This document shows, in pieces, positions 1-7,967 of a stretch of DNA of 64,000 nt. The notes below the pieces were generated by a model. The model was not told the DNA's origin. It worked only from the letters and a program-made list of their open reading frames with translations, and ran no database searches. Source of the stretch: Chitinophaga fulva (lineage in GTDB: Bacteria; Bacteroidota; Bacteroidia; Chitinophagales; Chitinophagaceae); NCBI RefSeq assembly GCF_012927205.1, contig NZ_JABBGC010000002.1, positions 310,001 to 374,000 on the forward strand, read 5' to 3'. Position numbers and translations under genes: made by a program. The stretch's first letter is position 1. Every line of letters begins with the position of its first letter.

Positions 1-644
1 CCGGTGGTGATGCTAAAGCCAAAGCGGAATTTGAAGTGCTGAAAAGATGCCAGGAACACCTGGAAAAAGGCCGCAATATCCGCGAACTGGGCCTGAGCAA
101 AGAAGATCGCGTAGCTATCGCAGACCTTTTCCTGCTCACTGAAAAACCAGTACTGTACGTAGCTAACGTAGACGAAGCGTCTCTGCATACCGGCAATAAA
201 TATTCCGAAGCCCTGAGAGAAGGGGTGAAGGCGGAAAATGCCGAAGTGATCGTGATGAACAACACCATCGAAGCTCAGATCTCCGAAATGGAAGATGCGG
301 GCGACAAGGAAATGTTCCTCTCCGAATACGGTCTCACCGAACCAGGCCTCAACCGCCTGATCCGCTCTGCCTACAACCTGCTGGACCTGATCACTTACTT
401 CACTGCCGGCGTGCAGGAAGTACGTGCCTGGACCATCCACAAGGGCTGGAAAGCACCACAGGCGGCCAGTGTGATCCACACCGACTTTGAAAAAGGTTTC
501 ATCAAAGCCGAAGTAATCGCTTACGACGACTACGTAAAATACGGCTCTGAATCCTCTGCCCGCGACAACGGTCGTTTGAGGATTGAAGGCAAGGAATACA
601 TCGTTGCCGATGGCGACGTGATGCACTTCCGTTTCAACGTGTAA
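1..644 (+). CDS. ychF: Redox-regulated ATPase / GTPase YchF, C-terminal part (5' end outside window)
   Basis: The reading frame is open from position 3, so the gene begins left of the window and about 213 C-terminal residues are present. YchF is an Obg-related P-loop NTPase that prefers ATP, binds ribosomes and affects stress responses. The visible part holds the end of the helical region (KAKAEFEVLKRC, ELGLSKED), the strand leading to the nucleotide-specificity region (PVLYVANVDE), and the C-terminal TGS domain (LLDLITYFTAGVQEVRAWTI to the VADGDVMHFRFNV end), all typical of the family. The P-loop lies outside the window. It is a conserved housekeeping gene and ends at a strong terminator, so it marks the left border of the retron locus. 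Identification is confident; only the N-terminus is unseen. Confidence 0.95.
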   Translation, partial: GGDAKAKAEFEVLKRCQEHLEKGRNIRELGLSKEDRVAIADLFLLTEKPVLYVANVDEASLHTGNKYSEALREGVKAENAEVIVMNNTIEAQISEMEDAGDKEMFLSEYGLTEPGLNRLIRSAYNLLDLITYFTAGVQEVRAWTIHKGWKAPQAASVIHTDFEKGFIKAEVIAYDDYVKYGSESSARDNGRLRIEGKEYIVADGDVMHFRFNV

Positions 645-708
645 TCATTTCCGTTACAATAAGGTCCTTTCATGATATTGAATGCATGGAGGTTACAACA
701 AAAACCGG

Positions 709-738
709 GAGCGTCTCAGTAATGAGACGCTCTTTTTT
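709..738 (+). terminator. Rho-independent terminator after ychF
   Basis: A perfect 10-bp stem (GAGCGTCTCA at 709-718 with TGAGACGCTC at 723-732) encloses a GTAA tetraloop and is followed by six T residues. It separates ychF from the retron genes downstream. Confidence 0.9.
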
Positions 739-797
739 ATTTTATTTTTATCAAGTTCCATTCTGTCATTATAATGCGGTGCCCGCCGCTAACGAGC

Positions 798-809
798 GTC
801 AATATTGAC
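798..809. promoter_or_regulatory. 12-bp palindrome in the region upstream of the retron genes
   Basis: GTCAATATTGAC is a perfect 12-bp palindrome about 105 bp upstream of the first retron gene. A second, 8-bp palindrome (GCGATCGC, near 825) and a repeated TTAGCTCA (888-895 and 907-914, the second copy running into the start codon) lie in the same interval. These could be operator sites for a dimeric regulator of the retron operon, but no regulator is encoded here and no clean TTTG/TAnnTTTG promoter was found. The role is a guess. Confidence 0.2.
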
Positions 810-913
810 TTTGGTCACGTGTAGGCGATCGCGTAAGTACATCTCCCTAAAAAAAATATACTTGGCAAATTGGAGTTATTTATTAGCTTAGCTCACTATT
901 TTAATGTTAGCTC

Positions 914-3900
914 ATGCGATTAGTCAGGAATGTAAAACTGTTTTTCCGGGAAGGAAACTCGGACAAAACATATGAAATAGACCTTTGTGAAGTTGGCCCG
1001 GAACAATATACTGTTAACTTTAGATACGGAAAACGTTTCGGAACCCTGAAAGAAGGCACCAAGACTGTAAGCCCCGTAGCCCTAACAGCAGCCACCACTA
1101 TCTTTGATGCACTGGAAAAAGAAAAGCGCAGCAAAGGTTATCTCGGTGAGCAGGAAGCTGTACAGGACCTTTCTTTTGTACCAGTAGATACTTCCGTGGT
1201 AGCAGACCCACAAGATGCCGCTATTCTCAAAAGGTTGCAGGGCGCGCTGGAAAACAAGCCCGCGTATAAAACTGTCTGGAAAACATCCCGTGTGATCTGG
1301 AAAGCAGGAGAACGCAAGCTCAAAGAAGCGGTCCCTTATCTGATCAAACTGATGGAAAGGGGAGATGCTATGCAGCGTTATACCGCGCTCTGGGCACTCG
1401 GCAGATGCGCCGATCCCGCTGCTGTTCCCGTACTGCGTTCCTATGCCGACAACGGCTCCTACGCACAGAACATTCGGATGCTGGCCGCCAACGGCCTGCT
1501 GATGGCGCTTCCGGAAGAAGAACGCCAGGCGCACATACAAAGCCATTTCCTCCGCCTGCCGGAACAATTACAGCAAATCATTGCCGGCGACAATGCACAG
1601 GCCATCTTCGACGTGGTACAGCAGCTGGTCATGGTGAAAGCGGAACTCAATTACCCGATGCTGGAAGACCTGTACATCGTGGCGTATAACAATAAGGCCG
1701 TCAGAGACGCCATCATCGGTTTCCTGGTCCACATGCCTTTACGCCCCAGCTACTTCCAGCATATACGCCATATTTTCAAACAGGCCGAACTGCGCGACGA
1801 TCAGGGAATCGTAGGTACGCTGGCCGTTAGGTTTGAAAGGGAGATGCCTATGTTCAATCACCCAGGTAAACGATTGGACTATGATGGCAACGAATATCAT
1901 CCCAATGTGTTCGTACCGGAGTTACAGGAGTCTTTTAAAATAGCCAGAGAAATTAAAAAGCCAGGCTCCCGCCTCGCTTATTCCAATAAAACAAGAGGCT
2001 ACCTGAAACGCAGGGTGCTCCGTAATCTGCGTGCTGCCGGCAAAAGAGGCGATATGGAATATGTACGCCTCGCTACGGCACTGCTGCTGCAATATGAGGA
2101 GCAGCGCGATGCGAAACAGGAATATCAGACCAGGCAGTACAGCTGGGTGAATGGCCGCTACACCACCTGGTACCGGCAGTTTCCGGCCCATGCCCATGCC
2201 GTGTTCCTCAACTATATTCTGCGCGGTAACACGCCCAATTTACGGTTAGACGCCAACGGCACGACATGGTATTACGAAACGCCCAAAAATGAAAAGGGCG
2301 AGCCTACCCACGAAGCTACCACGTTGCGGGAACATCCTGATACCGTGAAAGCACAGCAGAAAGGCACGCTGTTACAGAAGCTGTTCGGCTGGCTGGGAGG
2401 GGAGAAACAAACACCGTCACCAGGTGTGGTACCGCCAACCTATAAGCCGGAAACCGCTCCTGCGGCGCCGGTCAGCGATGTGCCTTACCTGGAATTATGG
2501 CGTCAGATGCCACAGGCTTTTGTTCAACTGCTGATTGCCGGCAAAATGGAGGCGGTGCATCTCTTTGCCATAGAGCAGTTGAAGTCGCACCCTGAATACG
2601 CAGCCCTGAAAGCCAAAATGGATGAGAAAACGATCTACCATCTGTTGATCAGCCATTTTAATGTTCCCGCTCTCTTGGGCCTGGAACTGGCAAAAGAAAA
2701 ATATAATCCTGCAAGCCTGTCTTTCTTCCTGTTGTACGCGGTAACCATGAGCCCTCTGGAAGTGGCCAGGGTACAGGGTCTCGACTGGGTAGATCAAAAC
2801 AAGGCTGCCTGCTTTGGTGATACAGATTTCCTGATGCGGTTAATATTTAATCCGTATAAGGATGTCCGTAACTACGTACGTCAGCAACTGACACCTGAAC
2901 ATCTGCCTGCCGATAAAGCCCGCGCACTCGTAGGGAAAGCGATTGCCGCGCTGCTGGCATCGAACAATACCGCGGATGATGTGAATCAAAACCTCAATGA
3001 CGGATGCCAGATCCTGGAACAGTTCTGTGCCGATGCATTGCGTGAGGTGGACATGAAAGTGATCACAGACCTCATGAACTCGGCAGCGCCGGCCTGTCAG
3101 GCATTTGGCGTGCGACTGATGGTGATGAAAGAAGGGCAGCTGAACTTCGCTGAACTGTCTGATCAGCTGCTGCGTAACCTGATGGCCAGCCGGCATGAAG
3201 CCGTAAGAATGGCCGGTATGTCCGTCCTGAAAGCAATGCCGGATGCTGAATTGCTGAGAAGGGCAGAGGTGTTGCTCGATATCGTGCTGGCACCGTATGC
3301 GGATGTACGAAAAGAAGTACGGCCGCTGATCGCGTCACTGGTGGCGAAAGACAACCGTCTGGCTATTTACCTGGTGAACGAACTGGTACCCCGCCTCATG
3401 CGCAAAGAAACTGTGGAAGGTATCCATGAAGATATCGCCGCTGTCCTGAGCCATGAGCTGGTAGGGTATTTGCAGGATGTAGACACCGCTACCGCATTAC
3501 GTTTATTGTATGCCAACTATCCCGCTGCACAGGAATTTGGTGTGGTAGTACTAAATAAATATATCCCGGCGGAAGCGCTTACCGTAAAACAAGTGATCGC
3601 TGCAGGCAATCACGAACTGCTCGCGGTGCGTGAATGGAGCTGGGGCTTCTTTAATCAGCACGCTGCCCGCATGCGTTATGAACGCGAAGCGGCTATCGGT
3701 CTGCTGGACGCTAAATGGGACGATACCCGCCGTTTTGCGCAGGAGTTCTTCCGTACACAGTTCACCGAAAACGACTGGACGCCGGAAACACTCGTGGCTA
3801 TCGCCGACAGCGTACGCACGGATATCCAGGCTTTTGGCCGAGAAATGCTGATGCGTTTCTTCAAAGATGCAGACGGACCTTCCTATCTGCTGAAACTGAG

Positions 3901-4246
3901 CCAGCATCCGAGCGTGGCCATGCAGGCTTTTGCTACCAATTATCTGGCAACTTATGCCACGGATAACCTGGAATATCTGCGCAGTATGGAACATTATTTC
4001 CGTTCTGTGCTGAGCCGTGTCAACAAGGCCAGAATGGCCAAAGAGCGTATCTTTAACCTGCTGGAGAATGAAGCGTTGAAGTCTGCCGAAGCAGCTGCTT
4101 ATATCGGTGAGATCATCGCACATATATCCGCTACCGTATCCATCGCAGATAAAGCGCGTTGCATACAGATCATGCGGAATATTCAACAACAGTTCGATAT
4201 TTCTCTGCCAATAACGTTAATGCCTGTACGAACCCAAGCCATTTAG
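914..4246 (+). CDS. WGR-domain HEAT/ARM-repeat protein, retron accessory protein (type XIII-like)
   Basis: A 1110-residue soluble protein with no signal peptide or membrane segment. Residues 1 to about 80 form a WGR-like domain (VRNVKLFFREGNSDKTYEID, then the FRYGKRFGTLKEG turn characteristic of WGR). WGR domains occur in PARP1 and in bacterial MolR-like proteins and contact nucleic acid or protein partners. Most of the rest is alpha-helical HEAT/ARM-type repeats, clearest near residues 130-190 (LIKLMERGDAMQRYTALWAL) and again from about 600 to the end. A Pro/Gln-rich linker lies around residues 490-520. The stop codon is 5 bp before the SWIM gene, so the two are translationally close, and ncRNA plus RT follow on the same strand. 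I infer it is the large partner or effector of the retron. No nuclease, NADase or protease signature is visible. The start is the first ATG, with no in-frame competitor upstream. Confidence 0.82.
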   Translation: MRLVRNVKLFFREGNSDKTYEIDLCEVGPEQYTVNFRYGKRFGTLKEGTKTVSPVALTAATTIFDALEKEKRSKGYLGEQEAVQDLSFVPVDTSVVADPQDAAILKRLQGALENKPAYKTVWKTSRVIWKAGERKLKEAVPYLIKLMERGDAMQRYTALWALGRCADPAAVPVLRSYADNGSYAQNIRMLAANGLLMALPEEERQAHIQSHFLRLPEQLQQIIAGDNAQAIFDVVQQLVMVKAELNYPMLEDLYIVAYNNKAVRDAIIGFLVHMPLRPSYFQHIRHIFKQAELRDDQGIVGTLAVRFEREMPMFNHPGKRLDYDGNEYHPNVFVPELQESFKIAREIKKPGSRLAYSNKTRGYLKRRVLRNLRAAGKRGDMEYVRLATALLLQYEEQRDAKQEYQTRQYSWVNGRYTTWYRQFPAHAHAVFLNYILRGNTPNLRLDANGTTWYYETPKNEKGEPTHEATTLREHPDTVKAQQKGTLLQKLFGWLGGEKQTPSPGVVPPTYKPETAPAAPVSDVPYLELWRQMPQAFVQLLIAGKMEAVHLFAIEQLKSHPEYAALKAKMDEKTIYHLLISHFNVPALLGLELAKEKYNPASLSFFLLYAVTMSPLEVARVQGLDWVDQNKAACFGDTDFLMRLIFNPYKDVRNYVRQQLTPEHLPADKARALVGKAIAALLASNNTADDVNQNLNDGCQILEQFCADALREVDMKVITDLMNSAAPACQAFGVRLMVMKEGQLNFAELSDQLLRNLMASRHEAVRMAGMSVLKAMPDAELLRRAEVLLDIVLAPYADVRKEVRPLIASLVAKDNRLAIYLVNELVPRLMRKETVEGIHEDIAAVLSHELVGYLQDVDTATALRLLYANYPAAQEFGVVVLNKYIPAEALTVKQVIAAGNHELLAVREWSWGFFNQHAARMRYEREAAIGLLDAKWDDTRRFAQEFFRTQFTENDWTPETLVAIADSVRTDIQAFGREMLMRFFKDADGPSYLLKLSQHPSVAMQAFATNYLATYATDNLEYLRSMEHYFRSVLSRVNKARMAKERIFNLLENEALKSAEAAAYIGEIIAHISATVSIADKARCIQIMRNIQQQFDISLPITLMPVRTQAI

Positions 4247-4251
4247 AAATT

Positions 4252-5904
4252 ATGTTATTCAATTACAGATATAGCGGTAACTCCCAGGTGTACAGCAATG
4301 CTACATCTGCCGGTATTTCCTTTGCCCCGGACACCCGCCGTGACCCGACCTTTTTTGTTGGAAAACTCCATAAAAAAATCGCTTTCCGCGAAGCCATATC
4401 TGCCCTGCATGATGTAGTAGTGTCGGACCTGCGTTTTAAACCCAAAGATAAAACGGCCTATAAGGAATGGGCTGCCCAGCAGGAGTCTGTGTGGTTGGCG
4501 GAATATATGAATGCCTACGACGCGGAAGCTGCCAATCAGCGGATCGCTGCGCTCTCAGAAAGTTTGAAGCAGGTAGGCACGGAGAAGGATAAAGTAATGG
4601 GCCCTTTTTATAAAGCCCGTAAACAATATTTTGACTATCTGTACCAGAAAGACAGGGATGCCTGGTTTGTACTGGACCCGGTGATCACCGTTCATCCGGA
4701 TGAAATGTTCTTCGAATGTTTTAGCCAGGATGAATCTACCTATGGTAAGCTGAGCGCTAGTTACAACGTTTTCAAAGAAGTGAATGAGTTCGAGTGCGGT
4801 ACCACCAATATCGACTATTCTGCTGCTTTGTATGACGAGTTCCAGAAAATCCGCGACTATAAGGAAACTGATTTTAAAGTAGATCCGGGAGGCTTCCAGA
4901 TACAGACGTCACAGGAGGAAATGTATCATGAGGTGAAAATCGATTTGCCGGACAGCTGGGTGAGAGGCTTTTTGCAAGTGAGTTCTGCGATGACATTGCC
5001 TGCCGCTACTTTCGATCTGCATCCGATGGACGTATACAATTTCTGCCTGTGGCTGCGCCGTTTCAAGGAAAAGAGCGGTCCGCGCTCCATCCGTTTTAAA
5101 CTGGAACCGGGCAAGCCTATACGGGCGGTGTTTGAACCGTGGAACCACGAAATCGTTTGTGCGAGATCGATATACAAAGGCGGTCAAAGCCGCGAAATCA
5201 GGATATGGGGCAGAAGAAGGCTGTTGATATTAGAACGCCTGATTCCCATCGCTAAAAAATTCACCGTGCACCTTACCGGCAACGGCCTGCCTTCTTTCTA
5301 TGTAGCAGATCTGGGTGATATGCAGTTCACGCTCGGGCTTTCCGGCTGGACGGCCAATGACTGGTCGCGTGCCGGTCAGTTCGACCTGATGGCGCCCCGC
5401 GCTATCGTAGAAGACAGCGCCAAACTGAAAGTGTTTGCCGATCTGCAAACCCGCTGGATGGCCAAACCGGAGACGATTGCCACCGCCACCGGGCTGGACA
5501 AAGCCACGGTACTGGGCGCACTGGGCATCTATACACAAGCCGGCAAAGTGATCTTTGACCTGCACAGTGGCATGTACCGTCTGCGGGAACTGAGCCGCGA
5601 CCCGCTGCCGCTGGAATCCCTGCGTTTTGCCAATCCGCTGGAAGCAGAAGCGTCTCAGCTGGTACAGGAAAAACGGGTGACTTTCACTGCCCAGGATATT
5701 CCCGGTACCGGCATACAATTAAAAGGAAATGTAAAAAGCTCACATCGTGTATACCATCCCGTTATTGTCATCGATAATGATGAGAGACTGAGTGATGCAC
5801 ACTGTGATTGCAGTTTTTATAATACCAACAAGTTATACAAGGGGCCGTGCGAACACATGCTGGCACTGCGTATGACGCATGCTGAAAATAATTCTGCAGA
5901 ATAA
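4252..5904 (+). CDS. Winged-helix / SWIM zinc-finger protein, retron accessory protein (type XIII-like)
   Basis: A 550-residue protein. The ATG at 4252 follows the stop of the HEAT gene by 5 bp and is preferred over an in-frame ATG at 4159 that would lie inside that gene. Near the C-terminus the pattern C518-x-C520 ... C533-x-H535 (HCDCSF ... GPCEHMLALR) is a SWIM zinc finger, a module that binds DNA or protein. Residues about 388-447 (KPETIATATGLDKATVLGAL, then GKVIFDLHSGMYRLREL) read as a winged-helix domain. The long N-terminal part has no fold I recognise. The combination of a winged-helix/SWIM protein with an ARM/HEAT partner and a retron RT is the composition I recall for type XIII retrons. 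Its job (DNA or msDNA recognition, toxin control) is inferred. No catalytic motif was seen. Confidence 0.82.
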   Translation: MLFNYRYSGNSQVYSNATSAGISFAPDTRRDPTFFVGKLHKKIAFREAISALHDVVVSDLRFKPKDKTAYKEWAAQQESVWLAEYMNAYDAEAANQRIAALSESLKQVGTEKDKVMGPFYKARKQYFDYLYQKDRDAWFVLDPVITVHPDEMFFECFSQDESTYGKLSASYNVFKEVNEFECGTTNIDYSAALYDEFQKIRDYKETDFKVDPGGFQIQTSQEEMYHEVKIDLPDSWVRGFLQVSSAMTLPAATFDLHPMDVYNFCLWLRRFKEKSGPRSIRFKLEPGKPIRAVFEPWNHEIVCARSIYKGGQSREIRIWGRRRLLILERLIPIAKKFTVHLTGNGLPSFYVADLGDMQFTLGLSGWTANDWSRAGQFDLMAPRAIVEDSAKLKVFADLQTRWMAKPETIATATGLDKATVLGALGIYTQAGKVIFDLHSGMYRLRELSRDPLPLESLRFANPLEAEASQLVQEKRVTFTAQDIPGTGIQLKGNVKSSHRVYHPVIVIDNDERLSDAHCDCSFYNTNKLYKGPCEHMLALRMTHAENNSAE

Positions 5905-5907
5905 AAT

Positions 5908-5937
5908 TTTGTTTTTCAGAATTATTTTCTAACTTGC
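5908..5937 (+). promoter_or_regulatory. Possible promoter for the retron ncRNA
   Basis: TTTG (5908-5911), an 18-bp spacer and TAACTTGC (5930-5937) approximate the Bacteroidota -33/-7 promoter (TTTG-N19-TAnnTTTG). Transcription would begin some 15-20 nt before the a1 repeat at 5961. The -7 box matches only partly, so the ncRNA may instead be cut from the operon transcript. Confidence 0.3.
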
Positions 5938-5960
5938 CTGCTCGTTAATAAACACAGATC

Positions 5961-6196
5961 TTTGTAAAGAGGAATTGATTGCACTTGCGCCCGTAAAAGG
6001 GACGAATGATGTTTCGTCATTCAGGTATTATGACTATACATGCTTCACTAAATGCAATCTTTACTTTGGGAGGGGCGTACCTATAGCGAATTTGCGGTAC
6101 AAGCCCCGGGGGCTAAAATTCGCCATAGGTACGCCCCTCCCTGGAGTTGATTGATTTAGTCAATGGCTTGCACGAAGGCCTTTTCCTCTTTACAAA
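5961..6196 (+). ncRNA. Retron msr-msd non-coding RNA
   Basis: This 236-nt element lies between the SWIM gene and the RT and has the full layout of a retron RNA. Its ends pair over 14 bp without mismatch: a1 5961-5974 (TTTGTAAAGAGGAA) with a2 6183-6196 (TTCCTCTTTACAAA). Next to a1 is an msr-like part: a stem 5977-5983/6053-6059 (GATTGCA/TGCAATC) enclosing hairpins 6001-6006/6013-6018 (GACGAA/TTCGTC) and 6025-6028/6036-6039 (GTAT/ATAC). Then comes the msd: a 17-bp stem 6068-6084/6125-6141, one A-C mismatch and 8 more bp (6086-6093/6116-6123) around a GC-rich 22-nt loop. Small hairpins at 6150-6164 and 6165-6180 follow before a2. The RT would start cDNA from a branching G just 3' of a1 (G5977 or G5981 are candidates) and copy the msd, giving msDNA of roughly 100-120 nt. 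Structure is read by eye; boundaries and priming site are inferred. Confidence 0.85.
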
Positions 6197-6220
6197 ATCC
6201 TGTTTCTCTTCGCGTCAGGC

Positions 6221-7882
6221 ATGGCTTCCGCAGCCACTTCAAAGCCGGACCTTTTAACTCCGCTTCAGTTTAGCTGCTTAACATTCATTAAAAAAGTAAA
6301 CGCCAACACTATGGCCGAAGGCTTAACCCGTCAACAGCTGTACGACAGAATCCGTGCATCCTCCAAAGAGGAATTTATACTGGAAGAAATGACCCGTCTG
6401 GGTTTCTGGGCACGAAACACGACCCAGCCATCCTTACCGGAAACACTGATACGCAAGGAAGGAGAACTGCGCCGCGAATTGAATGAACTGCTGGCCGAAA
6501 AACAAAAGTACCGCAACAAGGAAAAGCTGCTGGCAGACATGCGTAAAGAACGCATGGCCAAAGCAAAACTGAAACGCGCGGAAACAAAAAAACGCAACGA
6601 AGAGAAAAAGAAAGCCCGAGCTGCTGCCTGGACTGAAAAAAAGCATCTCGATATCATCTACCTCGGTGAAGAAGTATCCGCCGGGCTTAATAAAATTGCA
6701 CCCGATGAAACACAGCTGGCCAAATTCGGCCTGCCGGTGTTTAAGGATGCCACTGCGCTGGCTGCCGCCATGGGCATCACCCTCGGTAAACTGCGCTTCC
6801 TGGCTTTTAATCGTAAGGTGGCACACACTTCCCACTATCAACGCTTCCAGATTCCCAAGAAATCAGGCGGCACCCGCGTTATCTCTGCGCCAATGCCGCA
6901 ACTGAAAGCTGCACAACATTGGATACTGGAGAACATTCTCTATAAAATCAAAAACAGCGATGCTGCCCATGGCTTTGTGCCAGGCAAATCTATCGTGACC
7001 AACGCCGCGCCGCACGTAGGACAGGACATCGTTATCAATATTGATCTGCGGGACTTTTTCCCTTCTGTTCCCTACAAAAGGGTAAAAGGCCTTTTCTGTA
7101 AACTGGGATATGCTGAACAGGTGGCTACCATCCTGGGCCTCATCTGTACAGAACCGGAAGTAGATGAAATCCTGCTCGACAATCGTAAATACTACGTGGC
7201 CAAAACAGAGAGGCATCTGCCGCAGGGCGCACCTACCAGCCCGGCGCTGACAAACCTGATCTGCTTTAAACTGGACCGCCGTTTTGAAGGACTGGCCGCT
7301 AAATACGGTTACGCCTATACGCGATATGCAGATGACATGACTTTCTCCGCTAAAGGAGAGGCGGCTGATAAAGCAGGACAACTGTTATGGTCTGTTAAGC
7401 AGGTGGTAAAGGAAGAAGGCTTCACTATTCATCCGGATAAACTGAAGGTGATGCGCCAGGGTGATAAAAGAGAGGTGACCGGCATCGTTGTGAATGAAAA
7501 AATTAGCCTCGACCGTGACACCCTGCGTAAATTCCGTGCGCTGCTGCATCAGATCTCTAAAACAGGCCTGGCCGGCAAACGCTGGGGCAAAAGCAAAAAT
7601 ATTATCAGCAGCATGGAAGGCTTTGCCAACTATGTATACATGGTGAAACCGGAACAGGGCACTAAACTGAAAGAAACGCTGGCGGCGCTGCTGCAAAGGG
7701 AAGATATCAAAGCGGAAGCCCGCAGTCTCTGGACCACTGGTTCTACAGCGCCTGCGGCCACTGATGCGCCCGCACCTGCTGATACGCCGTCTGCCCCGCA
7801 ACATCCGGAAGGTATTCCCATCGCAAAAGAGACGCCGGCGGCTACTAATACGCCGGATAAGCCATGGTGGGATGTTTTATAG
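6221..7882 (+). CDS. Retron reverse transcriptase
   Basis: A 553-residue reverse transcriptase that would make branched msDNA from the adjacent ncRNA. Retron hallmarks are all present: the NAxxH motif (NAAPH, 261-265), motif A aspartates (NIDLRDFF, D275/D278), QGAPTSP (335-341), the catalytic YADD (369-372) and the VTG motif (419-421) after it. Typical retron RTs have about 300-400 residues; here an N-terminal extension of some 180 residues holds a long charged coiled coil (about 78-140, rich in Lys/Glu/Arg), and the C-terminus ends in a Pro/Ala/Thr-rich tail (about 505-545). The start at 6221 is 24 nt after the a2 repeat; an in-frame ATG at 6311 (MAEGLTRQQ) is an alternative start that would drop 30 residues. 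It is the last gene of the retron operon and ends at a strong terminator. The function is confident; the role of the extension is unknown. Confidence 0.93.
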   Translation: MASAATSKPDLLTPLQFSCLTFIKKVNANTMAEGLTRQQLYDRIRASSKEEFILEEMTRLGFWARNTTQPSLPETLIRKEGELRRELNELLAEKQKYRNKEKLLADMRKERMAKAKLKRAETKKRNEEKKKARAAAWTEKKHLDIIYLGEEVSAGLNKIAPDETQLAKFGLPVFKDATALAAAMGITLGKLRFLAFNRKVAHTSHYQRFQIPKKSGGTRVISAPMPQLKAAQHWILENILYKIKNSDAAHGFVPGKSIVTNAAPHVGQDIVINIDLRDFFPSVPYKRVKGLFCKLGYAEQVATILGLICTEPEVDEILLDNRKYYVAKTERHLPQGAPTSPALTNLICFKLDRRFEGLAAKYGYAYTRYADDMTFSAKGEAADKAGQLLWSVKQVVKEEGFTIHPDKLKVMRQGDKREVTGIVVNEKISLDRDTLRKFRALLHQISKTGLAGKRWGKSKNIISSMEGFANYVYMVKPEQGTKLKETLAALLQREDIKAEARSLWTTGSTAPAATDAPAPADTPSAPQHPEGIPIAKETPAATNTPDKPWWDVL

Positions 7883-7902
7883 CAAGATCACACATCAGTC
7901 AT

Positions 7903-7950
7903 AAAAAAGAGAAAGCCTGCGCCGTATGAAGCGCAGGCTTTCTCTTTTTT
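7903..7950. terminator. Bidirectional terminator between retron RT and TonB receptor
   Basis: A perfect 20-bp stem (7903-7922 with 7931-7950) with an 8-nt loop, A-rich on one side and T-rich on the other, so it can end transcription of both convergent genes. It closes the retron operon. Confidence 0.93.
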
Positions 7951-7967
7951 ATGTGGCGTATAACGGA

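Noticed and set aside
4159-4251. An upstream in-frame start for the SWIM gene
   Set aside because: It would overlap the end of the HEAT gene by 88 bp and the extra residues read as an out-of-frame copy of that gene; the ATG at 4252 fits the operon spacing.
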